DNA of 46,024 nt. It comes from JAZDLX01 sp964538455. Its GTDB lineage: Bacteria > Electryoneota > Electryoneia > Electryoneales > Electryoneaceae. The position numbers were made by a program, and so were the translations under genes. The stretch is taken from assembly GCA_964538455.1 (NCBI GenBank), contig CAZIDZ010000023.1, positions 1 through 46,024 on the forward strand, in the 5' to 3' direction. Position 1 is the stretch's first letter. Each line of letters opens with the position of its first letter. The notes below the pieces were generated by a model. It had not been told where the DNA came from. It worked only from the letters and a program-made list of their open reading frames with translations, and made no database searches. Positions 26,394 to 35,218 of the stretch are shown one piece after another.

Positions 26394-26447
26394 AGGGACA
26401 GTATACTCACAATTCCTGCTGTTCGGAATTGTGAGTATACTGTCCCT
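26394..26447 (-). repeat. 3'-end palindrome, copy 3
   Basis: Perfect 23 bp stem (arm core GGGACAGTATACTCACAATTCC) with loop TGCTGTTC; the loop complement GAACAGCA matches copies 1 and 2, so this copy points to the minus strand. It lies 12 bases beyond the stop of the minus-strand SUI1 gene (13 to the core stem). Confidence 0.9.
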
Positions 26448-26459
26448 GATTTTTGCTAT

Positions 26460-26798
26460 TTACCCCTTTACCCGCAATCCCTCTTTGCCGAGAAGGTCAC
26501 GCACACGCCCTCGCAGATCGCCCTGCAATTCCACGACAACGCCTTTCACTGTCCCGCCCGCGCCGCACATGTTTTTCAGCCGCTTACCAAGAGTCTTGGC
26601 GTCACTCGCAGACACTCCGCGAAGCTCGATAACGGTCACCGTTTTTCCGCCGCGACCCGAGCGCTCGATGCGCAGCACCGCCTCGCGCGGACCGGAAGGC
26701 GGCGTGTCGGATCGGGAGGAATCGTCGTTCCAGTCGATGGGGGAGGGGCCGGTGGAGTAGACGAGGCCACCACGTCCGGGCTTCTTTTTCGCGTCCAT
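26460..26798 (-). CDS. yciH: SUI1/YciH-family translation initiation factor
   Basis: 112-residue protein of the eIF1/SUI1 fold. Residues about 40-112 carry the domain: VLRIERSGRGGKTVTVIELRG, then KTLGKRLKNMCGAGGTVKGV and VVELQGDLRGRVRDLLGKEG, closely matching bacterial YciH. The first 30 residues are Lys/Gly/Ser-rich and probably flexible. YciH-type proteins bind the 30S subunit and can affect initiation fidelity; the physiological role is unsettled. I use the ATG at 26798 with AGGAG upstream. It lies behind rex and a terminator, so it may have its own promoter. Palindrome copy 3 follows its stop. Confidence 0.88.
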   Translation of the reverse strand: MDAKKKPGRGGLVYSTGPSPIDWNDDSSRSDTPPSGPREAVLRIERSGRGGKTVTVIELRGVSASDAKTLGKRLKNMCGAGGTVKGVVVELQGDLRGRVRDLLGKEGLRVKG

Positions 26799-26824
26799 CA
26801 GTCCCATCTCCTGAAAAGTCATGC

Positions 26825-26850
26825 AAAAGGCCGCATCCGGAGACACGGCC
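26825..26850 (-). terminator. terminator after rex
   Basis: On the minus strand GGCCG and CGGCC enclose a 12-base loop that pairs partly, followed by TTTT. It lies between rex and the yciH-like gene. Confidence 0.6.
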
Positions 26851-26877
26851 AAACCAAGTTCGATACACAGCGGGGAT

Positions 26878-27543
26878 TCACTCCCCCAGCGTCCGCCGCG
26901 GCTCCTTGCGGTTAGTCAGCGCGAAGCTGAGCGCCTCGAGCTCGATCGCCATGTTCTCGTTGCGCACGAAAACGCCGTCGGGAACCTGCACGGTGATCGG
27001 AGCGAAATTGAGGATCGCCCTCACTTTCGCTTCGACGAGCTTGTCGACGACCGACTGCGCGAACTGTGCGGGCACGGCGATGATTGCGATTTTGACCTTA
27101 TTCTGACGGATTTCCTCCTCCACATTCGCGAAATCCGAGACCTCAATGCCGTGATACACCTTTCCGACTTTCTGCGGGTCGCTGTCGAGCACCGCCTTGA
27201 TCAGGAATCCCTGCTGGCGGAACTGGTCGTAGTCGATCAGGGCGCGGCCGATGTTTCCCGCGCCGACGAGAGCCACGTTCCAGGTCTTGTTGATGCCGAG
27301 GATGCGGGCGATGTTGCGCTGCAGGTCCGCGACATAATAGCCGAGCCCCCGCCTGCCGAAGGCGCCGAAAAACGAGAGGTCCTTGCGCACCTGGGCCGCG
27401 GTCAAGGTGTTCATGTCCGCCAGTTCCTGGCTCGAGATCGTCCGCATGCCGCGGTCGTAGGCATACTTGAGTGAACGGTAATACTTGCTCAACCTGCGAA
27501 CGGTTGCGTCCGAGATCTTGTTGCCATCCGTGACGTTCGTCAT
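26878..27543 (-). CDS. rex: redox-sensing transcriptional repressor Rex
   Basis: Homodimeric repressor that senses the NADH/NAD+ ratio; NADH releases it from DNA. 221 residues, full length. The N-terminal winged helix (about 8-80) shows ATVRRLSKYYRSLKYAYDRG, ISSQELADMNTLTAAQVRKD, then LSFFGAFGRRGLGY, the family signature. The Rossmann domain has VALVGAGNIGRAL, followed by the swapped C-terminal helix. GGGGG precedes the ATG. It lies 62 bases behind gyrA on the same strand. No Rex site of the TTGTGAAxxxxTTCACAA type was found by eye in the window. Confidence 0.95.
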   Translation of the reverse strand: MTNVTDGNKISDATVRRLSKYYRSLKYAYDRGMRTISSQELADMNTLTAAQVRKDLSFFGAFGRRGLGYYVADLQRNIARILGINKTWNVALVGAGNIGRALIDYDQFRQQGFLIKAVLDSDPQKVGKVYHGIEVSDFANVEEEIRQNKVKIAIIAVPAQFAQSVVDKLVEAKVRAILNFAPITVQVPDGVFVRNENMAIELEALSFALTNRKEPRRTLGE

Positions 27544-27605
27544 GGTGGATCCCCCTTATCGAGGTCTTGGCGCACGCTGCTGTCGGCTGCAGCTTACGCT
27601 CGTTG

Positions 27606-30512
27606 TCAACGCTTCTTCCCGCCCTTTCCTTTTACGGGCGGTTTCCTGCCAGGCGCTTTTCCCGCAGGCTTTTTCTTAGCCGGTTTTGCAGGCGTTCTCT
27701 TCGCTGTCTTCGGTGCGGCCTTTTTCGCCGTCTTCGGTGCGGCTTTCTTCGCTTTCGCCGCGCTTGGCTTCCCGGCCGGCTTGCCCTTCCCCGCTTTGCC
27801 TTTCGCCGGTTTTGCGCCCGTTTTCCTAACAGCTTTCGGCGCCGCTTTTTTACCCGGTTTCGCGGGCGTTTTCTTCGCGGCAGCCTTTGCCGCCGGTTTA
27901 CCCTTGGAAGCTGCCTTCTTGGACGATTTCGCCGGGGATTTTGGCTTTCCGGCTGCGGCCGGCTTGGCGGCTTTTGCTTTCGCCTTCGGCTGGCGGGAGG
28001 GAGCGGTCTTCGGGACTTCCTTTTTCACCGCCTTTTCATCCTCCGAGGCGGAAAGACCCGCAACCTTGTCCAGCTGCTCCTCATCTTCGTTGACAACCTT
28101 CGCGATGCTGGCGATGCTGTCCCCCTCATCGAGCCGGATCAGCCGCACGCCCTGGGTTGCACGCCCGATCACCCGGACGTCCCGGCTTGGCATCCGGATC
28201 ATCACGCCGTTGTGGGTAATGATCATCAGGTCGTCCTGGTCCACGACCTCCATGATCGAGATCATGGTGCCGACCTTGGGCGAGGTTTTGAGCGTGATCA
28301 CACCGCCGGCGCCGCGTTTCGTCAGCCGGTAATCGGCGATTTCGCTGCGTTTTCCAAAACCCTTGTTGGTAACGACCATCAGGGTTCCTTCCCGGCGGAT
28401 GACGACCATACCGACGACATGCTGTCCCTTCGGCAGGTTGACTCCACGTACGCCGGCCGCCGTGCGACCCATCGGGCGGACGTCGCTCTCGATGAACCGT
28501 ACCGCTTTGCCGCCGCTGGTGCCGAGGAGTACCTCGCAGTCCCCGTCGGTGACCGCCGCGGCGATCAGCTCGTCATCGTCGGGCACGTTGATCGCGATAA
28601 TCCCGCCCTTGCGGACATGCTTGTAGGCGTCGAGGGAGGTCTTCTTCACCGTTCCGTACATCGTCGCGAGCAGCAGGTACTTGTCCTCGCTGAACTCCTT
28701 GACGTTGACGAACGCCCGGATCTGCTGGCCGTTGAGGTCGAAGAGGTTGACCAGCGCCTTGCCGCGGCTGGCGGGACCCTGCTGCGGGATGTCATAGACC
28801 TTGAGCCAGTGCAGGTGTCCGCGGTCGGTGAAGATCAGCAGGTACTCGTGGGTGCTGGCGACGAAGAGGTGCTCGATGAAATCCTCTTCCTTGGTCTTGG
28901 CGCCGGTTTTACCGCGCCCGCCGCGCGCCTGACGTCGATAGGAGGAGACTGGTTGGCGCTTGATGTAGCCGCCGTGGCTGATCGTCACCACCATGTCCTC
29001 TTCGGCGATCATGTCCTCGATGGTGAACTCTTCGTAGTCCTTGACCACCTCGGTGCGCCGCTTGTCGCCGTACTCCTGCTTCAACTCGAGGAACTCCTGC
29101 TGGATCAGCTGCATCCGCGCGCCTTCGTTCTCGATCAGGTAGGTGAGCTCCGTAATCAGCTCGCGCAGGGCTTTCAGTTCGTCGAGCAGCTTGCGGGTTT
29201 CGAGCTGTGTGAGCCGGGCGAGCCGCATGTCGAGGATCGCCTGGGCCTGCTTCTCCGACAGCGAAAACTTCTTCATCAAACGTTCGCGGGCGGTCTCGAC
29301 GCTGGCCGATTTCTTGATCGTTTCGACCACTTCGTCGATGTTGTCCACCGCGATCTTGAGGCCGAGCAGGATGTGTTCGCGCTCCTGTGCCTTGCGGCGG
29401 TCGAACTCGGTGCGGCGCAAAACGACTTCGTGGCGGTGTTCCAGGTATTTGACGAGCACGTCCTTCAGGTTCATCTGTTTCGGAACGCCCTTGTCGAGGG
29501 CGATCATGTTGATCCCGAAGGTGCTCTGCAGCTGCGTGTGCTTGAAAAGCTGGTTGAGGATGATGTCGGCGATGGCGTCGCGTTTCAGTTCGATCACCAT
29601 CCGCATTCCGTCCCGGTCCGACTCGTCGCGGATGTCGCGGATGCCCTCGATTTTCTTGTCGTTGGCGAGTTGCGCGATCTTTTCGATCAGCGTGGCCTTG
29701 TTCACCTGATAGGGGAGTTCGGTGACGACGATGGCCTGTTCGTCCCGTTTACCCTCCTCGATGTGGGCTCGCGCGCGGATTACACAGCGGCCGCGACCGG
29801 TCGAATAGGCTTCCCGGATCCCCTGGATGCCGTAGATGATACCGCCCGTCGGGAAATCGGGAGCCTTGACATGCTTCATCAGCTCCTTGATCTCGCAGTC
29901 GGGATGGTCCACCAGGTAGACGAGCGCATCGACGACCTCGCCGAGGTTGTGGGGCGGAATGTTGGTCGCCATGCCCACCGCGATGCCGCCGACGCCGTTG
30001 ACCAGCAGGTTCGGCAGCTTGCTCGGCAGGACGAGGGGCTCCTTGACCGAATCGTCGTAATTCGGGCCGAACTCGACAGTATCCTTGTCGATGTCCTCGA
30101 GCATCTCCTCGGCGATTTTCGCGAGGCGCGCTTCGGTGTACCTCATCGCCGCCGCGCCGTCGCCGTCCACCGAGCCGAAGTTTCCCTGGCCGTCGACGAG
30201 CGGATAGCGGAGCGAGAAATCCTGCGCCATGCGGACGATCGAGTCGTAGATCGCGGAGTCGCCGTGGGGGTGGTATTTCCCCATCACGTCGCCGACGATG
30301 CGCGCGGATTTTTTGAACGGGCGGTTGTGCAGGACGCCGAGCTCCTGCATCCCGTAGAGGATCCGCCGGTGCACCGGTTTCAAGCCGTCGCGCACGTCCG
30401 GCAGCGCTCGGGAAACGATGACCGACATGGAATAATCGAGGTAGGAATTGCGCATCTCATCTTCGAGCGCAACTTCCTTGATACGTTCGCCGGGGGAATA
30501 GTGGGCGTTCAT
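27606..30512 (-). CDS. gyrA: DNA gyrase subunit A with a histone-H1-like C-terminal tail
   Basis: Type II topoisomerase subunit that cuts and rejoins DNA to add negative supercoils with GyrB. 968 residues. The breakage-reunion domain (about 5-500) is canonical: PDVRDGLKPVHRRILYGM, GKYHPHGDSAIYD with Ser86 and Asp90 at the quinolone positions, and AAMRYTEARL with active Tyr125. The beta-pinwheel domain (about 510-815) includes a GyrA-box, QARGGRG. Residues about 827-968 (27609-28034) are an added tail of Lys, Ala, Pro, Gly and little else, with AAPKTAKK- and KPAKGKAGKGKPAGK-like repeats. The tail is in frame and ends at TGA. GyrB is not in the window. ACGGAGA precedes the ATG. Confidence 0.96.
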   Translation of the reverse strand: MNAHYSPGERIKEVALEDEMRNSYLDYSMSVIVSRALPDVRDGLKPVHRRILYGMQELGVLHNRPFKKSARIVGDVMGKYHPHGDSAIYDSIVRMAQDFSLRYPLVDGQGNFGSVDGDGAAAMRYTEARLAKIAEEMLEDIDKDTVEFGPNYDDSVKEPLVLPSKLPNLLVNGVGGIAVGMATNIPPHNLGEVVDALVYLVDHPDCEIKELMKHVKAPDFPTGGIIYGIQGIREAYSTGRGRCVIRARAHIEEGKRDEQAIVVTELPYQVNKATLIEKIAQLANDKKIEGIRDIRDESDRDGMRMVIELKRDAIADIILNQLFKHTQLQSTFGINMIALDKGVPKQMNLKDVLVKYLEHRHEVVLRRTEFDRRKAQEREHILLGLKIAVDNIDEVVETIKKSASVETARERLMKKFSLSEKQAQAILDMRLARLTQLETRKLLDELKALRELITELTYLIENEGARMQLIQQEFLELKQEYGDKRRTEVVKDYEEFTIEDMIAEEDMVVTISHGGYIKRQPVSSYRRQARGGRGKTGAKTKEEDFIEHLFVASTHEYLLIFTDRGHLHWLKVYDIPQQGPASRGKALVNLFDLNGQQIRAFVNVKEFSEDKYLLLATMYGTVKKTSLDAYKHVRKGGIIAINVPDDDELIAAAVTDGDCEVLLGTSGGKAVRFIESDVRPMGRTAAGVRGVNLPKGQHVVGMVVIRREGTLMVVTNKGFGKRSEIADYRLTKRGAGGVITLKTSPKVGTMISIMEVVDQDDLMIITHNGVMIRMPSRDVRVIGRATQGVRLIRLDEGDSIASIAKVVNEDEEQLDKVAGLSASEDEKAVKKEVPKTAPSRQPKAKAKAAKPAAAGKPKSPAKSSKKAASKGKPAAKAAAKKTPAKPGKKAAPKAVRKTGAKPAKGKAGKGKPAGKPSAAKAKKAAPKTAKKAAPKTAKRTPAKPAKKKPAGKAPGRKPPVKGKGGKKR
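27609..28034 (-). other. Lys/Ala/Pro-rich tail of GyrA
   Basis: About 142 codons with roughly one third Lys and most of the rest Ala, Pro and Gly; almost no acidic or aromatic residues. It resembles eukaryotic H1 tails and bacterial HU/HC1-type extensions. The DNA has short tandem repeats, for example GCCGTCTTCGGTGCGGC twice near 27700-27745, which points to growth by slippage. Confidence 0.85.
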
Positions 30513-31355
30513 GCCGTACGCTGATCTCCGTCAAAATGTGCTCTGAGCCCTCGCTGCGAGCAGGCGCGGCGAAGGGTTTGTCGCGGTTGAATCGGCGCAA
30601 CATACGGCATCGGCCGCCGCCGCGCACAGCTGTCGTTTGTCTCGCCCGGACTCCGCGTTCCCGAGTAGGTTTTGGACGCGTTGAGGAAGGGCTGTCGACA
30701 TGCAGCCGACCGGCTGTCTGTGACGATTTTGTGCGTTTTCCGCCCCCATGTGGGCCGCCCTTCCAGGCTGCCGAAATATAGCAAATTTCTTCACAAGCGG
30801 CAAGTTCCTTCACCGCTTTCGGCCTCCCCGGATGAGTCCCGACAGAGTTCTCTAACATTCATAGAATTCATAGGATTAACGTACTATTCGGAGGTGTCAT
30901 GAAGTCCCCTTTTTAATAGTCGCCAATTGCGAATAACGAGTAATTCAGAACGCGTACTCACGCGCACATGAAAGTCCGCTTTCCCACCCTGAATTGAGCA
31001 GAAAAGCGAGGGGAGAAAACCTCAATCGTGTTCTGTGACAGGGCGTGTAAGCACTCTGGAAGAATGAAAACACCGGTCAATGAATGCTTTAATGCTAGCA
31101 GATCTGGAATAGCCGATGAAGCATGGAGTCTGCAACAGAGTACAAAATTGCTATATGCATCTAACGATTTGCTTTTTTTTAACAGAAAAATATATTGAAA
31201 CTAAATTTGTAAATGTATTCGAGAATCCTATGAATACTGTGTGGAATAGGTCAGTAGGAAGGTTTATTATAGCGAATATCATCAAGTAACTAAACCTGAG
31301 GCTTGTTATAGGAAATGCATTTATCTTCGATTGTTGAATGACGAAAGGGGGTACG
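30513..31355. other. intergenic region upstream of gyrA and of the BNR island
   Basis: No credible gene in 840 bases. The gyrA promoter lies at 30775-30803, leaving about 255 bases of leader. From about 30870 rightwards the base composition turns clearly AT-rich and remains so to about 32800. No transposase remnant or tRNA was seen. Confidence 0.55.
30775..30803 (-). promoter_or_regulatory. promoter of gyrA
   Basis: On the minus strand TTGCCG, 17 bases, TATATT followed by TCG. Predicted start near 30768, about 255 bases before the gyrA ATG. Confidence 0.55.
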
Positions 31356-32441
31356 ATGAAATCGACAGTTGCATTCCTGTTTGTCCTGCTTTCATTGATT
31401 TGGTTCTCCTGTGATAATCCGTCTTCCAGTGATAAGCAGAATCCGTTCACTCCGCCGGAATGGACGACAATTGATCTCGGTTCTGTTACACCTGTGCGGC
31501 TTTTTCCACACCCTACGGCGGGAGACGTGCTTTTTCTGGAGGGACACAACGGCGAAAGAAACCTTTTCCTGAAATCCGTAGACTGCGGTTTGATTTGGGA
31601 TACCCTTTTCACGGATATCGAAAGTACCGATGTTCTCAGCGTGGCTTTCTTCGGACCTGGTCCGGACAAAATGTTTGTCCTAGGCAATTACCAGGAGGAA
31701 GAAGGAGGTTATTTCAGATCAAGACTATTTGCGAGTGAGGATGGTGGCCTCACATGGGGATTACGTGGTGAGAACGATTTGGCGACACCTTCTTCCATCT
31801 GGGTGGATCCTCTAGACATCGACCATCTCTGGCTTTCCTGGGGCTCGATGTCCGTTATATGTGGTTTCGCCGAAAGTCATGACGGTGGTCTAACGTGGAC
31901 TGACGTGCGGACGGACTTTTTCGCGGATCAATCCCGCCGGGTGTGGGAGATGGCATTTGAAGCGGATGATCTATCGATTATGTATGTGAATGCAGGTGAT
32001 GTCGATGGCCACGGTGCGTTATTGCGCACCGAAGACAACTTCGAGAGCTGGACGGTGCTGCGGGAAAGAGAAGGTGCAGCGTTTTATTTCGAATTGGATC
32101 CCAGGAAATCCGACCAAATGCTGATCGTGGAAAAATCGGGATCATCTGGCGACAATGATGTTATCTACCTTAGCGATGATGGCGGCGTTGCCTGGCGCGA
32201 AGTCGCGGACCCCGTTGATAATCAAGAAGATAAGGTTGAAATAGACGGTGTTGCGTGGATTGGCGATTCGGTCTACGTGTCGGTCGATGAGGTGGTATGG
32301 GTTCTGGCTGTCAATAGTGAAATGTGGGTGTTCAATCGAGATTTCAGTAGCAATATGAGTCAAGCAGGTCTCCGCTCAGGGGCTGATAATAGTCTTTACC
32401 TCTACGGTTTGGAGTATAATGGTATTCATGTTTACCATTAA
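31356..32441 (+). CDS. BNR-repeat (sialidase/sortilin-type propeller) lipoprotein
   Basis: 361 residues. Residues 1-19 are a lipoprotein signal (MKSTVAFLFVLLSLIWFSC), with AAGGGGG before the ATG. The rest looks like a beta-propeller built from Asp-box repeats: SEDGGLTWG, SHDGGLTWT, a degenerate one near RTEDNFESWTV, and SDDGGVAWR. Such proteins are often exported glycan binders or of unknown role; catalytic sialidase residues are not apparent. There is no C-terminal sorting domain, unlike the next gene. Codon use is more AT-rich than the rest of the window, as in the flanking spacers. Function unknown. Confidence 0.8.
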   Translation: MKSTVAFLFVLLSLIWFSCDNPSSSDKQNPFTPPEWTTIDLGSVTPVRLFPHPTAGDVLFLEGHNGERNLFLKSVDCGLIWDTLFTDIESTDVLSVAFFGPGPDKMFVLGNYQEEEGGYFRSRLFASEDGGLTWGLRGENDLATPSSIWVDPLDIDHLWLSWGSMSVICGFAESHDGGLTWTDVRTDFFADQSRRVWEMAFEADDLSIMYVNAGDVDGHGALLRTEDNFESWTVLREREGAAFYFELDPRKSDQMLIVEKSGSSGDNDVIYLSDDGGVAWREVADPVDNQEDKVEIDGVAWIGDSVYVSVDEVVWVLAVNSEMWVFNRDFSSNMSQAGLRSGADNSLYLYGLEYNGIHVYH

Positions 32442-32798
32442 AATTTATGTTAAAAAGTAATTCATTTATACATATTTATAATCTAATACATAAGGAGATC
32501 AAAGACGAAAATTTTAGGTAATTACCTATTATTATGCCAGTTGGAAAAGTAATTGGTTAATTGATGGTTATTTAATCCGTTAAGCGTCCAGTGTAACGTT
32601 ATCCTTTTTCAAGCAGAATTAATTCTGAATAGGAAAAAATTCATTAAAAAACTGTGCGCCACATGTAATATTGTCAATGAATAATACTAACTTTGTTCGA
32701 AAGGCTATGGCCAATAGGCTATGAGCTCCTTGGTTTTGGATCAAGACCGTCAATCAGAAATAGGGAACTCCGTTACCAGCTTAGTCAGAGCAGGTTTT
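32442..32798. other. AT-rich spacer
   Basis: About 350 bases of AT-rich sequence without a recognisable gene, terminator or promoter that I could defend. In-frame codons continue upstream of the chosen start of the next gene as far as 32721, but without a ribosome binding site. Confidence 0.5.
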
Positions 32799-35096
32799 AT
32801 GGGAAATGCAAAAGATGCAACCGAAGAATCCAGCCCACAGCAAGATTTATCCTTGACGTTCCTCGCACAAGCGTCTAAGTATTTCCTGATAGTTTTGTTC
32901 TTCATCATGCTGGTTCCGCTTCAAGTATGGGCTCAAACGTGGACTCCTCTCGGACCTCAGGCGGAGGCGAACTCCTGTCTCGCCATGTGTCCCGTGGACA
33001 ACAACCTGCTGATCCTGAGCACGGTGATAGACGGTGTCTGGCGTTCGGAGGACGGCGGGATCACTTGGTCGCGCGCTTCGGCTGGTCTGGAACGCACAGA
33101 CGGTTCAAATGAACTGCCGTACCTGTTCGCGTATAACGTCCAGTTTCATCCCACCTCACGTGACATCGTCTACTCTCTCATGGACGACAGCCGGCTCTAC
33201 CGAAGCGTCGATGCCGGCCGGTCCTGGTCGCCATTATCGCGCGAAGGGATACCGGATTCGGTGGTCTACGAAGGGGAAAAAGAAGGCAGTTATATCACCA
33301 GCTTTCATCTATTACCGGATCGTCCTAACATCCTCTACGCGGTTGTCCTTGATGATAGTCTATACAAAAGCGTGGATGGAGGGTCGACGTGGCGAACCAT
33401 GAATTTGCCGTTCACAGAGGACGACATCTATCCCCACGTTGAAGAAATCGCGATTAACAGGGCGAACACGTCGCAGCTCTATGCGTTCAGTGAGGCGATG
33501 TTTCTCAATTCAAACGATGATGGACAAACGTGGGAATCCATATATGCAGGAGATAACCACTACTTTGTCAGGCGGTCTCTTGTAGTCGATCCGGATGACG
33601 GGATGCTTTATGCCGCGGGTGTATTTGAGATAGACTATTTCAAGGGTTATACCGTAATCGTCTCGAGCGACAGTGGACGTCATTGGGACCGTCTATTATT
33701 TCCCTACGGAATTCCTGAAGGATTCAACTATCATTTTCACTTGAATTTGTCGCCACAGGGCGAAATCATTCATACTAATCCGGAATTTTATTTCATCCGT
33801 GATCAGGGGAATACCTGGATAAAATTCGCCGATACGCTCGATTGGAAAGGCGACGAATATGGTAATCAAATAACCAAGTCTTTGGTCATCAATCCACTCA
33901 ATGCACTGACCATCTATGCGGCGACATGGTTCGATGAGGAGGGTTTCAATGATCCCGGTTTTCTATGGAAATCGATTGACGGAGGTAAGTCGTTCCAGAT
34001 GTTGGATTCCCCGACCCATCGCTTAAGAATCTCACAGGTACGGGCGCCAACAGACCGACCGGATATTCTCTATATCGCGAACGGATCAGTTTTATGGAAA
34101 AGTGATACAAGGGGACAGGATTGGGCGTTTCTGAAGACCGGACCGTTTCGGTCGATCGGTTTCTTTCAGGGTAATTCTAATGTCATCTATCTTAAAAGTT
34201 CTTTGCATTTGAACCGAAGTGAGAACGGGGGTCAAAGTTGGGGGGAGATACAAACACCAGATGGTTCTGGCGATATCGAGCACATTGCTGTTCATCCTGC
34301 TGACTCTTCATGCATTTTTACAGTAAATGCTCATAGCTTGTGGTCCGACTATGATGTAATCTTCCGCAGTCTTGACGGCGGGACTACCTGGAACCTCTGT
34401 TCAATCGTGGACTATTATTACTCCTTTCCTTACATCGCCTTTGGAGGGGGACAATCAGATATTGTCTTCGTCCGGACGAACACCGAGAGCGCCTGCATCA
34501 GCCTGGACAAGGGGGACACTTGGACGCCCATGTCGTTCCCGATGGGGCCCGTAGAATCCCTGATCTTGACCACAGAAGCGGACGGCATGGCGGTGGTGTC
34601 CAGTGATTCGCTGTTCCGGACCTTCGACGGCGACTATTACTTGCGCATGAAACTACCCGATGGTGTATCGACCGTCGACAACCTTTTTGACAACCGATAT
34701 CTCCCAGGGATGTTCAGCATAACCACAGACCTGGGGATCTTCAACACCCTGGACGAGGGCGAACACTGGACGCAGGTTCCCGGTTCCGACACGCTCTCGA
34801 TTACACGTCGCGGACTGGCTTACGGTGCGGACGGGATTCTGTACGTCGCGACCACAAACAATGGTGTCTGGAGCTACGATGGCGGGATCGAAAGTGTCGC
34901 ACCTCTGGACACGGACATTCCGCGAACCTTCTCCCTGCATCCACCATATCCGAATCCATTCAACGCTTCGACGACGGTCCGGTTCGGGTTGCCCTCGGCG
35001 GATCGCGTGCGCCTGGAAGTGTTCGATGTGATCGGCCGCCATGTCGCGACATTGGTCGATAAAGATTATTCCGCGGGTTGGCACACCGTATCCTAG
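32799..35096 (+). CDS. large BNR-repeat secreted protein with truncated type IX sorting domain
   Basis: 765 residues up to the TAG. The N-terminus is uncertain: I use the ATG at 32799; the hydrophobic signal core KYFLIVLFFIMLVPLQVWA ends near residue 46. The body is a run of Asp-box repeats of sortilin/VPS10 type (SEDGGITWSRA, SVDAGRSWSPL, SVDGGSTWRTM, SSDSGRHWDRL, SIDGGKSFQML, SENGGQSWGEI, SLDGGTTWNLC), likely two propellers. The end has HPPYPNPFNASTTVRFGL and RLEVFDVIGRHVATLVD, the start of a type A C-terminal sorting domain, then an amber stop at 35094-35096 where a Trp is expected. The frame continues intact for 29 codons. Confidence 0.82.
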   Translation: MGNAKDATEESSPQQDLSLTFLAQASKYFLIVLFFIMLVPLQVWAQTWTPLGPQAEANSCLAMCPVDNNLLILSTVIDGVWRSEDGGITWSRASAGLERTDGSNELPYLFAYNVQFHPTSRDIVYSLMDDSRLYRSVDAGRSWSPLSREGIPDSVVYEGEKEGSYITSFHLLPDRPNILYAVVLDDSLYKSVDGGSTWRTMNLPFTEDDIYPHVEEIAINRANTSQLYAFSEAMFLNSNDDGQTWESIYAGDNHYFVRRSLVVDPDDGMLYAAGVFEIDYFKGYTVIVSSDSGRHWDRLLFPYGIPEGFNYHFHLNLSPQGEIIHTNPEFYFIRDQGNTWIKFADTLDWKGDEYGNQITKSLVINPLNALTIYAATWFDEEGFNDPGFLWKSIDGGKSFQMLDSPTHRLRISQVRAPTDRPDILYIANGSVLWKSDTRGQDWAFLKTGPFRSIGFFQGNSNVIYLKSSLHLNRSENGGQSWGEIQTPDGSGDIEHIAVHPADSSCIFTVNAHSLWSDYDVIFRSLDGGTTWNLCSIVDYYYSFPYIAFGGGQSDIVFVRTNTESACISLDKGDTWTPMSFPMGPVESLILTTEADGMAVVSSDSLFRTFDGDYYLRMKLPDGVSTVDNLFDNRYLPGMFSITTDLGIFNTLDEGEHWTQVPGSDTLSITRRGLAYGADGILYVATTNNGVWSYDGGIESVAPLDTDIPRTFSLHPPYPNPFNASTTVRFGLPSADRVRLEVFDVIGRHVATLVDKDYSAGWHTVS

Positions 35097-35186
35097 GATG
35101 CGGCGGATGTGGCTTCGGGGACTTATTTCCTGCTGGGCCGAATGGGGGAGAAAGTGTGGAACCGGAAGCTGACGGTGATCAAATAG
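35097..35186 (+). pseudogene. detached end of the type IX sorting domain
   Basis: In the same frame, directly after the amber codon: DAADVASGTYFLLGRMGE then KVWNRKLTVIK and a TAG stop. This is the normal last part of the sorting domain (pattern WDA..GTYF.L...KLTVIK). A single change, TGG to TAG, explains the break. It may be a real nonsense mutation or a sequencing error. Confidence 0.85.
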
Positions 35187-35218
35187 CGAACAGTCGTTTA
35201 TCGGCACTGCCGGAATTT

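Larger units (their letters stand above)
25963..26459. other. intergenic repeat cluster
   Basis: About 500 bases without a credible gene, filled by palindromes: 26106-26123, 26195-26251, 26353-26386 and 26394-26447. Short fragments such as GAAGCGAAGCTCGGCGAAG look like decayed repeat copies. Confidence 0.65.

Noticed and set aside
27567..30524. A 985-codon open frame on the plus strand opposite gyrA
   Set aside because: It is the complement of gyrA; its translation is low-complexity Arg/Leu/Asp-rich with no family features, as expected for high-GC antisense frames.
35094..35096. Reassigned or programmed readthrough TAG
   Set aside because: TAG ends several ordinary genes here, including etfA, and the final stop of this very gene is also TAG; a point mutation or sequencing error is simpler.
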